DNA from: Serinus canaria
Lineage: Eukaryota; Chordata; Aves; Passeriformes; Fringillidae
Assembly (NCBI RefSeq): GCF_022539315.1
Contig: NC_066315.1
Location: 20,125,649-20,189,648, forward strand
Direction of reading: 5' to 3'
Length of the DNA stretch: 64,000 bases
The position numbers and the translations under genes were made by a program. The notes under the pieces are model-generated. The model searched no databases. It was not told the origin of the DNA and was given only the letters and a program-made list of their open reading frames with translations. Of this stretch, positions 40,080 to 52,400 are shown piece after piece (position 1 is the first letter of the stretch; the number at the start of each line of letters is the position of its first letter).

Positions 40080-41221
40080 GCCGAGGAGCGGGCGGGGGGC
40101 CCTGCCCTACCCAGCCCGGCTCCGCTCCGCTCTGCTCCTCTCTGCTCCTCCCTACCCTGCCCTGCCTGCTGCCGGCGGGGAGCGCTCAGCGCCGGGACGG
40201 GGCAGCGCCGGCGGCGGGCGCGGGGGAGGGCAGGGGGCGGTGCGTGGGGAAGAGGGAAAGTGACAGCGAGCGTCTCCCTCGGCAGCGCCGGGCGGGGGCG
40301 GCACCGGCATCGGCACCGGCATCCGCGCCCAGCGCCATCCGGCCGAGCCCGTACGCGGCCGAGCGGCGAGCAGCAAAGTTGGGGCTGTGGGCCGGGGTGC
40401 GGTCAGGCCCGGCTTTTCCCTTCAGCCCTGCCGGGCGTCTCGACCCTGGCCGCACGGCATCGCCTGCCTCAGCGCCCTCCGGCTAAGACCTGCTGTTTCA
40501 GTGAGCAAAACGGCGCTTCGACAGAGAAAGTTCCACAGGTCTCTCGTGTTGATAGGGTTTTTGCCCGTACTTGGAGGTTCCTGTGCACGTATCAACAAGG
40601 GATGAGTAAGATGAAGCCCGCTGTCGAATTTTATTTAACCTATGTCTGCACCATCTCAGTCGCGCTATCAGGTACCCCACAGGAGGCGTTTGAAACACCT
40701 GTCTGGAACCTGATCCTGCAAAATCACCCTCCACCCCTGAGATGATCTTTCACTTCTTGTGAATGACAGATCATTTTGGTCCTGACAGAGACCAAACTCT
40801 CTGACCCTGAGAAGCCCACGATGGCTGATACCTTTCTTTCACTGGATGGGACCTAGCTGTGCCCCATGCAGCATGAGGGAAACTAATGTTTTAAGAATCA
40901 CTTTGTGGTGGTTTGTGAAATCGCTTATCAGCTTATTAGAAACAGTGAAAACTCAGTCTAGAAACTGACTGGCCTAATGTCACACACTTAAAATCACAAC
41001 CATTACTAAAAGTAATGAAAGTCACTTTCAGGAAAAGAAGCCAGCAAACCAAAGCCAGCACAAAAGCCAGATCAATTTCAAGAAGTACTTTCAAGCTTTG
41101 TCCAGATTGCATCGTTGATTTATTTCATTTTTCATAATAGCTAATAGCGAGTTCCTTTCTGAATTAGCTTACCCCTATGGATTTTCTTATATGAATAGTG
41201 AAAATCTTACAGGAAATGCCC

Positions 41222-41243
41222 TTTTTTTTTTTTTTTTTTTTTT
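41222..41243. repeat. Poly-T run of 22 bases
   Basis: This is an uninterrupted homopolymer upstream of the CACNB2 promoter. No retroposed sequence could be recognised beside it. Confidence 0.95.
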
Positions 41244-44200
41244 GTGAAGGGATTAGCTTTCTCTGCAAGAGGAAGAGCTCTGAGGTTTGAAGAACTTTCA
41301 CTTGTCCAAAAAATTTCATGTTTATTTTTGAAGACAGCATTTCAAAATTATTTTCTAGAATTGTAAAGTGTTATCCATGACAAAACACAACCTTAATTTA
41401 AAGTGAAAAGTGTGGGGTTTATTGCTTTCTTTCAAGTAACTTAATAGATATGTTAAACAATCTTGAAACCACAAAGATGCTGGAGCCTGGACTCCTTCCA
41501 GATGTTCTTCAGGTAGTTATAACCAAAAAGATAATTTCTTTTTAGATATTTGGTATGAAAAATGCATACTTCAACATCTAGTAGAGGCTTTAAAGTAGTT
41601 ATTTCTTTGAGACTTACAAATTTAATTCTTTGAATGGAATTGCTTTTTGTGACCATCATCAGTATTAAGGAATTTACTGAAAAACCTAAACACAGCATTC
41701 ATGTTGATGATTGCTGAGTGGCATATTATCATTGAAAGATGTTGTCTTTGAATTTCTAACACCTTTATGGCTTTGGAGCAATTTATCCTTCTGTTTGGAG
41801 GCACTCTCTAGGACAGGCGCTTGATGATCCCCCATGACTCAGTGCATCTACTTGGTAGATTTTCAGGCATCTGTCAGAGATTGCCTGTTCTCTCTCACAC
41901 AGAGAAGGGAGTGGAAGTCACTTCATCATGTAACAGTGACCCTTCATATTGCCTTCTGGATTTTCACTTTGTAAAGAGTGTATAAATTGGAGCATTTTTT
42001 CAAGTATACCATCCTTCTGCAAGAGTAGTAGTGATCGTTTTTGAAACAATACAGTTTCTAAAACCATAAATTGTGAATCTAGATTGAAAGACTATTTCTA
42101 CTCTCTTATAAATTCGAGCTTGAATATGTCAATTTAAGTTCATTTTTTGTGTGCTCAGTCATGCCCTTTATGATTAGTTTGTATTTTTTTTTTCTTTCTA
42201 ATATAAAAATATAATGGTAATTATTATGCTTGTTTATGTACACCCAGATAGGATCTGTAGAAAGCAAAGACTCAGGAAAGAAGTTTTCCCCACAACACAC
42301 ACACATATAACATCTGAATTTTTAGTAAATTTATTTGTTTTTTCTTTCTGAGGAAAAATATTCTACATACCTGTTCTTTAGCAGCAATTATCATTCATTG
42401 CTTTGATGTAATGATTGGCTGGAAAATTAGCATAGAAAAATTATTGTATTTTATTCTGTTTCACCATTTTTGTTCAACAGTTAATCCAACCTAACCTTGA
42501 AATGTGCAGTGAAAATCCTTCAGCTGAACACATATGCATGCAGTCATCCCTCTGCATGCTGTTTTTGGCCACCTCTGCTCCAGGAGAAGGGTCAATGTGT
42601 AAAAACAATGTGCAGAGATTCTAAATTGCTTGCTCTTTCTCAAGGGGAAAAGCAACCTGGTATGCCTAACCCCTTCTCAGCAGAAAACCACACTGCTGCA
42701 TTTATTTACACTTTTATCTGCAACGAAGAGGTGTTGTGCATGCTTATTTGTTTTTTTTCATAAACATGTAAATGTTAGAAAACCAGAAGAAAACACAAGC
42801 TGTTTTGTTCATAGGGCTTTTTTTTTTCTTTAAAAAAACAATCCCAAAAGCTTAGACTGACAAACAAGATAACCTGATTTGGGTGCCAAAAATAGCTGGG
42901 TTTTTGCATGAGAGTTTAGATGTTCTTTTAAAGCAAGGAGGGCTGTATTACTTTGCATATTTAATTGTTCTTTACCACCAGTATAAGAATGTGACATCAG
43001 CACCATGTCCTGACCTTTATACCCATGTATGGCAAGTACATTTTTGGTTTAGCCTTTAACTATCACCTAAATGGGCAAAAAATAGGCCAAGGAGGCTTGG
43101 CTGATATTTGTGCAAGTGAAGGTAAAATCTAATAACTTAGACTCAAGGGACTTCATTAAAAACTTGCACAAATACAGACCAGTGAGTTTACAATTATTCT
43201 TATGAAACTATATAAAATGCTTCTAACTGAGCATACGTTTAAAGCCTTGGTATAGAGCATTTCTTTAGGACTTTCAGCTAACAAGAAATGCTGGCCATCT
43301 ATTAGTCTGTGCCACCTCCTGCCTTAAATGAATCGTAGCCAGAAATTCAATATCGTGGAAAAAAAACCAAATTCACTTGATTACCTGGTTTTAATATCTC
43401 AAAACAGACATAGTTCATCTTTTTTCAGTGATAAAGTGGAAGCTGCCTGTCACAAGTGCAAATTAGAGGGGTTCCTCTTATTTTAGTACTTTATCTTTCA
43501 CACAAGTCTGAACAAAACCACTCCAGACAGGCTCACTTTTGAATCCATTATCAGTCTGTATCAGAGCACAACACCACCTGGCTGGATTTAATGAACTGAT
43601 CCATTCTCCCAGCTCCTGTTTATTACACTTTATTCTTGGATATAGGTGCCATGCACCTAAGAAAGCCTTGATTGATACCATTACAATGTATTCTGGAGAA
43701 GACAGGATTGGAAGGAGAAAGGCTTCCACATGATGGAAGGTAGGAGCAATATATAAACACTGGCAAAAATGCTTTTAATGCACAGAAAGGCTCACAATAC
43801 TTGAAAAAGCCACAACACCTACTAAGCACATATTTTCAGGCCTTTGCAAAACGTGACCAAAAAAGGCACGTTCCCGCTTGCAAGCTGTTCACATTGCAAG
43901 AGCAAATTTGCTGTCGATGGGTTGTATACAAAGTTCATGTTTGATTAAGCACTTCTGCAGAAGTTGCTGGTTTCAGTTGATATTTTCTTTGCTTTTTCTT
44001 TGCTCTCCTGTCATAACTGAGCCTGCATATCTCCTTTTGTATCCCCAGTCCTTACCAACTATGGCGTTCCTATTTATAGTATCATTTTTCTCTTATTAAA
44101 TACTTGAATCGCAACAGCACAAAAAGGCTTTATAGCATTCTCACCCACAAATATGCTCAGCCCATGTGAGTTACTGACATGAGAGAAAGATTTTAATAGA

Positions 44201-44399
44201 TCGTGTGTGGCCTGTGTCCAAGGACAGCATCCAAACTCTCCACAGCTCCTTAAGGATGGCCTTTCCTCCACCCTTCCTTGAGCCCTGTGCTCAGTTTAGA
44301 CTTCTCTGCTTTTGGGTAGTTTGTTGGTGGTTTTTTTTTTCAACCCAACAATCCTTTATTTGTGGCACTGAGGCAAAACTTCATTCAGAATAAATTGTG

Positions 44400-44620
44400 T
44401 AAGACAAGACAGTGACAACCTCTAGTAAGTGCGCGGGTTGCAAAACCGCCGACGTGGTTGACAGTTAACTCATCGTTACCAAGGCTGCTGGCAGAGTTAA
44501 TAAGTCTGAGAGTATTGAAATTCTTTGCCAATTTATACATGTACAGATTTGAAGTGCAGATCGATGATGGCACCACTCCATGTTGCCATCTAGTCAGCTT
44601 TAAAAGTGAGCATTTGCCAG
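44400..44620. other. Possible conserved non-coding element
   Basis: This stretch stands out for keeping CpGs (GCGCGGGTTGC, CCGCCGACGTGG, ATCGATGATGG) in AT-rich intergenic sequence, and it has a balanced, non-repetitive composition. Retained CpGs in such a setting often mark constrained enhancers. It is about 4.4 kb upstream of the CACNB2 CpG island. The call is inference from composition alone. Confidence 0.3.
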
Positions 44621-47600
44621 ATGTCATTTCCCTCCCTCCTTGCCTTGGCTGCGCTAATCTGATCCTCCATGGCACACTGCTTGGCTCCTGGAGCAGGAGG
44701 GACTCCACTCAAGAACTAAAGGTAAAATGTAGCAGAAAATTAATTATCTTACCATAGGGTAAATCTGCTGTTTTATCTCTGAACCATCCTACCATGAAGA
44801 CTGAGTAGTGCAACTGCCAGGGTGAAAGGGGAAGGAGAGACGGCAGGAATACACAACTCGGAGCAGGGCTGAAAAATTCCTTCCTGGCAGCACACCAAAC
44901 CTTAAGGCAGCCTGGCTATAAACATCTAACTGCAAAGGCTTAGTTTTGAGAACATTACTGCAGAATAACGCTGATTTGATTTCAGAAAAGTAATTTTTGG
45001 TAAGTACTTTGAGTTTATGCAACAAAAAGAGGCAAGGAAAGACACGTCTTCAAGCTTTTGTTTTTTTCTCCTTTTTCTCACATATTGCTATGCCTCTTTT
45101 ACTCAAATTTCACCCAATCTTTACCAAAACTGAAGTTCTCATTTTGTGATGTAAGTGCTATGATTGACACAGTCAATTAATTGCCATCAAAACCAACTTT
45201 TCTATTTCCAGAGAAAATTTTTAAGGGAAACCTCTGTGCCCCTAAAACATGAAATAGTGCATAAGGCTCCACCATCTCTGACTCCATGCTGCGCTGAATT
45301 TTATTGAGATAACCATCCTTGAAGTGTCCTTCAAAAACCTAAAACCAAGTTAGTACATACATAATAATTTTCTGTTGTAACACTGCCATCCCATCTGATT
45401 TCTCTAGAAAAAAAAAAGCCAAAAGCCTAAAACAGTATTCTGATCCCAGTCATGTGCAAAGAAGAAAACAGTGGCAAGTATCAATCAAATGTACTATACA
45501 TATTGAAAGTAAACAAGAACTTTTATATTATTTTGAAACCATAATACATTATAAAATACACCCTCAAATACTTCCTGCAACATGTTTCTCAAATCTGCAT
45601 GGCTTCCTTATGTCATTGCATGCTAAGAAAATTAATTCCCCTTCAAATTTGCTCTGGTCTATTTTGTAGGAGGAATAGCTTGAAATAGACATATCTTTTT
45701 TTTTTTAATATATTTTTTTCATTATGGAATTACACTTATAAAAATAATAGGAAAGGATCAACTTCTAAAATCACAAATCTATTAAAAGCATAAGCTAATA
45801 TATTGGTGTCCAAGCCTGTGCCACCCAGGACTTTAATAATTAAACCACTCTGCAGTACTCCAGTGGGGAGTTCAGGAGCTGCTGCTGAAAGCCATGGTGA
45901 AAACCATGGTGAAACACATCCCTTTTCACTCTTGGGTTAGTTGCTTGGATGCCTATTTCTGAAAAAGACAGCAAAGAAAGAAAAGGAGGAAGCATTGCTC
46001 TTTCAAGGAGGGCATTTCAGGCCATCAGTGACCTCACAAGGCATCCATAAAAGCCCAAAATCTTCAGTATAACTTAAACCAATCCCTTGATAAGAAATCT
46101 GGTCAGAACTTCTTTTCCTTATGGCACTTGTTAAACTCTGTAGTCACTGAAGACACGTGTTAGTGGCAGACTGCATCAGCTCTGGTGTGCCATCTCAAGT
46201 CTGCCCAGGTGAATTCAATAGGCAGAGGCAGCTCCATGGCAACAAATACTAAAGAAACATCCTGTTAGCCAGAGACCTCATTCTGCAAAGATACATGGAG
46301 CGTATTCTAGCACAACAGGAAGAAAAATGAATTTCAAAGAGTGATAATGAGCAAAGCCTTAAAAAATTTCCTCCTCAAAAAAAAGAGGCAGATCATGGTC
46401 TTTGGTAATTAGCCATAAAGGATTTTTCCTGAGAACAAAATATCTTCCAGATGAAATTTTACAGCCTTTGTTTGGACAATATTCGAATAAATTTCATGCT
46501 GTTGCTTTGTTTCCTTTCTTTTTTTTCCTGGTATAATCATTGTGCATCTGTTTGTTCACTCAAAACTCAGGAAGACCTGTCAGTTTTCACATCCACCTGA
46601 AGGCAGAAGCATCAAAAAAGAAAACCATTCCTCTTCAGCTATTACTTAAGCCCTAGTTTTCCAAGATTTGTGAATGATCTGTACATCAGGGTACCAAAAG
46701 GAGTCCTGAAAATCATTCATGAATGTAGCTTCATTAGTTTCATAGAGCCCTTCACGAGTTACAAAGTGCTCTACACTAGTTTTTGATTGGATGTCAGAAT
46801 CCCAAACATGATTTCTCCTGCATTGGACATATTTCAGTATGGCTTATAAAAACTAACATAGTTCTTACTTCACACAAGCTTTTTTCTAGCACTTCATAAA
46901 CAGTAATTCAACATTTACTGTAGCTAATATGCTTATATCTTCTGAATGCTCATCTACTCTTCACTACATAGCAAAACCCCATGATTTCATTTCATTTAGA
47001 ATAGATCAAACATATGAAAAAAGAAAACACTCTGTATTAAGATAAGTCTCTCAACAACAGAATAATATATAGGGGAATGGCTGCTTGCATAAGTAGCAGG
47101 GAAAATGTCATAAATATTTCTTACCAGTGTGAGTCTCTGGGCTCTTCAAGTTGGGTCACTGTGAGGTTGCTTCTTGGAGAAAAATCTCTGTTGCATGCTT
47201 TTACAAAAAACAAACTGTTTTATTTAGTTTTGCTCTATATGCCACCCAGCATAAAGGAAATAATGACAGTAACATAGTGAGTTAGTCAGAACCAAAACTT
47301 TAGCTGTTTGTAGACAAACTATTATTTAGGAATCAACTCCTGAATTCCTGCTGTTTCAAATCCAATATACCAGTTTAAAACAAGACTAATTTTTGATTCT
47401 CACTTTTATGTTCAGTGTAATAGTTCTCTAAACAGTAGCCATTGCTGAAGCATCAAAGGGCCAGCTAAATGTGGTCACCCACTCAGCAATTCCAACTTCA
47501 TTTGCCATGTAGTTCCTTCTGGAGGAAACATCAGTTTGTTTTCTGTGTTTGTTCAGCCATTAGCATTAAACTAAAGGGCTTTTACTAGGAACTTTTGCCA

Positions 47601-48521
47601 GAGTAAGTGTTTCGGTTTGGTTTGGGGTTTTTTTTTTGGTGGGTTTTTTTCCCCTAAGTAAACAAGGTTGAAGTTATAAGAAGGGCTTTTACATGTCTTT
47701 TATTAATTAGCAATGAAACAGAGTAGACACCCAAGTATCTACATGAAGATCTTGTGGAAGACAGAAACTTGTTATATCCTCCTTGCTCTGAGAGCTCGTA
47801 AACAGATTAGGTGCTGCTCATAAGGGCTCCTTCACACTGCAACTGAGATCACTACGTGTCTGGGTGTCTGCTCTGCTTTTCTTGGATTGCACATATGCTG
47901 TTGTGAAACAAGCCTGTGAACTCTTTCTAATTATCCTTCATGTTGCTGTTTGCCACTGCAATGAAAGTTCATTTACCACAATCTACTACAGTGTCTATAT
48001 ATAATCTCCATGTGCATAGCTACATTCTGCATGTTGTAAGAAAATTCATCACTATTTTGCATTTGCTACCATGCTTCAATTAGAAAGCGAAAAAAACAAC
48101 TCTAAGATAGGTGTGTTTCTTGCACAAATATGTGATCCAGTACATTTAATACTTTCATTATTCTGAATGTCTTGCAGAATTAGTAATTTTGCCAAATGGC
48201 TTGCACTGTATAATTTGAATGCTATTTTTTTTAACATTTTAAAATGTAATGTTGATTAGAAATAATAGTATAATTAGCCAGTGAAATTATAACTTGCAAG
48301 TCAGAAAAAAGAAATACAGAACAGTTCAGTGTTTCCGCAGTGAGACTGTACTGGCTTTTTAACCAAAAAAGGCATTGGATAAATTAAGATATTCTTTAAG
48401 AACAGTAATAAAATCTCAGGATATTTCAAACTTCTTGGAATATTCAACCATCTGACTAAAAATTAATATTTATTACTTGTCCTATGAAAATGTGTGTTCA
48501 GAACAGAGACCATTCGTGATC

Positions 48522-48695
48522 ATAGAATCACAGAATTACTGACCAGTTTGAGTTGGAAGGGACATTTAAAGCTCATCTGGTCCACTCCCCTGCAATGAGC
48601 AGAGATATCCTCAACTACATCAGGCTGCTCAGAGCCCTGTCCAATCTGACTTGGAATGTTTTTAGGGATGGTGCATCCACTGCCTGGGATGGTTA
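48522..48695 (-). mobile_element. CR1 LINE 3' fragment
   Basis: The plus strand starts TCATAGAATCACAGAATTAC and goes on with GAGTTGGAAGGGACATTTAA, CATCTGGTCCACTCCCCTGC and CAGGCTGCTCAGAGCCCTGT, which is the reverse complement of a CR1 3' end. Similarity fades after the segment GATGGTGCATCCACTGCC. The following 150 bases may be a diverged continuation but cannot be assigned with certainty. Confidence 0.9.
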
Positions 48696-49244
48696 CAGGA
48701 ACTTCCTGACAGATATATGTTGTAGATATAAGCATCGTTTTAGGAGTTTCTTTGGGAAAGAGTTACCTATTCTTTGGTCCCAGGTGCAACTTGAAAGAGA
48801 AACACAAATCCATCCAGTTGAGTGGCTTTAAGATCACTTGGCACCCCGGGAGGGTTTTCCAGGTTTGCTCTTTACTACTTCTGAACCTCAATTCAGATCC
48901 CATTTTGTGAGGTAATCCTATTTTTAGATCAGCCCTTACATTTTAGAAATAGCTAAAGTTTCAGAGATACTACATAACATCTTTTAGAAAAAATCCAAAC
49001 TTACTGAATAAAACAAAATAAAGTCAATTCCAAACAGAAAAACTTGACAAAAAGTATTGAAACACAATTGGTACACTTGATCTGAGGCATCTTAAAGATG
49101 ATCTTTTTTGGCTTTTGGATAATTAAACAGATATCATATTACAGACCAAAAGGTCCTTAAAAACAGAAACAAACATTCTCTAAGTGTAGTTACTGTTTGC
49201 TTAGTAGGTCTGTGCATACATATTTTTTCAAATGATAAGCAACA

Positions 49245-49416
49245 TTATTATTTATTATTATTAAAAAGGTAGACTGGCTGTAAATGTAACATACAAGTTA
49301 AAAAACTATACATAATTTTAATATTTAAATTTTTATAATAATAATAATAATTTTAAACTAATAATTTTATTATTGTAAAAATAATAATTTTTTAATTATT
49401 ATTTTTTAATAATTCC
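49245..49416. repeat. AT-rich low-complexity tract with AAT/ATT runs
   Basis: The region is almost entirely A and T, with repeated ATTATT and AATAATAAT runs. It adjoins the hairpin on its right. Confidence 0.85.
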
Positions 49417-49464
49417 TTTTCCTGTTAAAGGAATTATTTAAAAATAATTCCTTTAACAGAAAAA
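49417..49464. repeat. Near-perfect AT-rich inverted repeat (hairpin)
   Basis: Two arms of about 23 bases, 49417-49439 and 49442-49464, are reverse complements with one mismatch and a two-base loop. The core of the arm is CCTGTTAAAGGAATTATTT. The hairpin sits inside an A/T-rich tract with ATT/AAT triplets from about 49245. Confidence 0.9.
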
Positions 49465-52400
49465 AAATCTGTAAAAAAAATGTCCAGGAAGTAAAATATT
49501 ACATTGCAACCTACCAGTGAAATGGAACATTCGGCATTCACTAACACTTCCACACCTTCCTTGTTAAACATATACTTCAGTAGGGAAAGCACTGAAGAAT
49601 AAACTTAGGTATAATATGAAAATATAGTTTGATTATATTTTCAGAGCTCAGAGAGTTAGTAGTAGCATTGTATTGCACTCAAAGTTAATGATCAGACTGG
49701 GAACCATTTGCAATAAGTGTATAGCATCAGTTTAGTACAAAACCAAACATCCTCCCACTCCAAATCAAAATGAAGACTTTCAAGGCTTAGTATCTTATAA
49801 TTGTTTGTTGCTCCCACTTTTATCTCCCAGACAAGCTGAATCAAGCTTGTTTGGAATAATTCAATGCAGTTACTTTAAAAGTGTGTTTAGCATCTGTACA
49901 AAAAAGGAGGACTAGATTTGACTGGCCAGCTTCATTGGCAAAGGTATATAGTAAACCCCACTTGTAATTCATAGCACAGGTTCCTCTGTCTGGGATCCAA
50001 GGCCAAGTTTGGGGGAAAAAATGGAATAGAAAGAAAGACAAAAGAAAAAAAAATACTAATTAAAATTCCTGGTAAAATTAAAATAGTAAAAGTCTGAAAA
50101 ATTTGAAAATACAGACAGAAAGGTATTTGAAAAACAGTTGTTTTCTACAGAATATAAAATATTTTTCAAGCAGTTTTGATCTTTACTTAGCCATTCAGAC
50201 TAGCAGAAGGAAAACCATGTTGTTAACATAGAAATGCTGTGGACTCTGCCATAAATTGTCTTGTTTCACTTGTATCAGAGCAGTGCTGTAAGGTCTCAGG
50301 TGTGAAGCCCTCAGGCTGTACAGTACAGAAAAAATCTACCTGCTGCAGAAGTAAAATCAGCACTGTTTGTTAGATGACAAAGGCCATGTGATCCTTGAAT
50401 ATTATCTTTGTCAGTAGGAAATTACAGTTCTCTGCAGGATCTTAGATTAACAAGAACCTGCCTCATCAAGAGACATTTTTATAATCTCTATTTCAACTTC
50501 CCTGGCTCTCTGGAAAAATACCTCAAGATCTTAATACTGTGAACAAAGACATCTGCAGATAAATGCAAAAATCTTTGCATTTCTAGCCCAAAACAAATGT
50601 ATTGTTAAATATTTGTCAGTCAGTGGCTTTGCTGAAAGCAAATCACTGCAGATTGGAAATCCAGATTATTTCATGACCCTCTCCCCTGCTTTAAAATTTT
50701 TTTGAGAAACAACTTCTGGTCCACAGAGATTTCTGAAGCCAAGGACAGATGAAAGCTTGGTGTGGAACAACAGTGGCTCTGTAACTCCATGGTATAGCAA
50801 AGAGAGTAAAGCTGTGTCCCAGCACATCCCTGGCAGTCAGAAGTCTGTACTGAGAAAGGCTGAAGGCAGCTGGCAGGGAAAACAGGAGAGTGCTGGGATC
50901 CAGCCAGGGCTGCACATTCCACCTGAACAAGCTGGTAGTGCTCAGGTGGCTGGCACTCACTGCACTCTGTGCTGCTGGAAGCATGCTGCCTTGGTGCTGG
51001 TCAGCTGTTGTAAAACTGCCTTTGATTTATGGCTTCAGCCTGTGTCATCCTTGGCTACAGTGGGATAGGTGCTGAACCTCACAGGCCAGCTAAATGTGGG
51101 GCTGTCTGAATCTCTAACCCTTCTGCTGGTCATTTTCCTGATTGTCTTAGAGGGAAGGTAATTCAACTGAAGATTTCTCCATGTGGATATAACTTCACAC
51201 ATGGAAACCGTGAGGCCAAAGTGCCCTAAGACAAACACAGCAGAATGTCATGAATGGGAAATGATGCTTGGCTGTTCTCTGGACACTGGGACTGAGTCAC
51301 AAACAGAATTTCTGTTAACGCTAATTCCCATGCATTTGGAGCACAGACAGGTTAGACTCCTGTGCTGGCACTTCTCAGATTGCACCATAATCAACAAAAA
51401 ACAGCCAGAAAATGTGTGCAGTAAAGCCAATTCACACAAAGAGCCATATAACTGCAGAATTTTAAGCCTTACAGGAAATAATATACAGTGTCAGAAAGGC
51501 AAAAACCACACATACCACAAAGCAAGGACATCAGGACTGATTGCACTAATGAAAAAGTTTTTTTAACTTCTGGTAATTAGTATTAGTTTGGAAGGACTGT
51601 AAAATGTTGTCTTATCTAACCTACTCCATTTCACTCTAGTAAGTATGTATATGCCAAAAGACCTTTGTTTCTATGGCTCCTCAGTTGCTTTTAATTAAGT
51701 TTAAGAGAAAAACCTATGTAGTGCTGTACATCCCACTTAGAAAATCTAAGTCAAAATGTCAAAAAGCTACATTATGCTGAGAGATACCACAGAAAAAGTT
51801 TTAGCTTTAAGCAGGGCAGAATCAAAAAAAAGTTCATTGATAGAGATGAACTATGATTCTGCATTTCAGACTTTGGAATTTATTTGATGACTGCTTATAC
51901 ATTCCTACCAGGCTGGCATATTAAGTGCCAATCAGCCAAATATCTGTGGTGCTGAAATACTGTTTGCTTCAATAGCAAACAGTATTTCATATAGAATGGG
52001 AATAATTGGTTGCCTAATAAATCTAATCACTTTCTTGGGGCTAAAAGTGCAAAATCTGCTCCCTGGTGTCTCCTTCCCTTTTCATCAGAGTAACAATTCT
52101 TCTATTGCTCAAGGTTGAGCATTCCAAATACTTTGGTATTTATTCTGATTGTAATGTGAGTTATCAGTAGGTTTCTACCTGATGACTTTATTACTAGAAT
52201 TTCACAGCAGCTCTTGTATCAGGGTTATTTTAAGCATATATTGGTTGTAGCACTCATTGAAGCTTCTCAGATTAACAATACTGATGTGAACACACAGCCT
52301 CATGCACAAGAACACTGCTAGTAAGAGCAATCCATATGATAATACTTCCAAAAATAGTGTTTCACCAGTGTTACTTCTGAGCAACAAAACTCCCCCAAGA

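Larger units (their letters stand above)
39760..40480 (-). promoter_or_regulatory. CACNB2: CpG-island promoter of CACNB2
   Basis: GC content and CpG density rise abruptly here against AT-rich flanks on both sides. The block spans the first coding exon, the leader and the start of the first intron. GC-box-like GGGCGG cores occur repeatedly, for example near 40235. I see no TATA box at a sensible distance, which fits a CpG-island promoter with dispersed start sites. The transcription start cannot be fixed by eye and is probably between about 40000 and 40450. Long open frames on both strands here (up to 327 codons on the plus strand) follow from the scarcity of AT-rich stop codons and are not evidence of protein. 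Confidence 0.85.
40500..48520. other. Region upstream of the CACNB2 promoter
   Basis: The sequence is AT-rich. It shows no recognisable exon, RNA gene or clear mobile element apart from the poly-T run and the possible conserved element listed separately. Open frames are short and unlike any known family. Confidence 0.6.

Noticed and set aside
39762..40745. 327-codon open frame on the plus strand across the CpG island
   Set aside because: It runs antisense to CACNB2 exon 1. Its Pro/Arg/Ala/Ser-rich composition is what CpG-island DNA yields when stops are rare, and no domain is visible.
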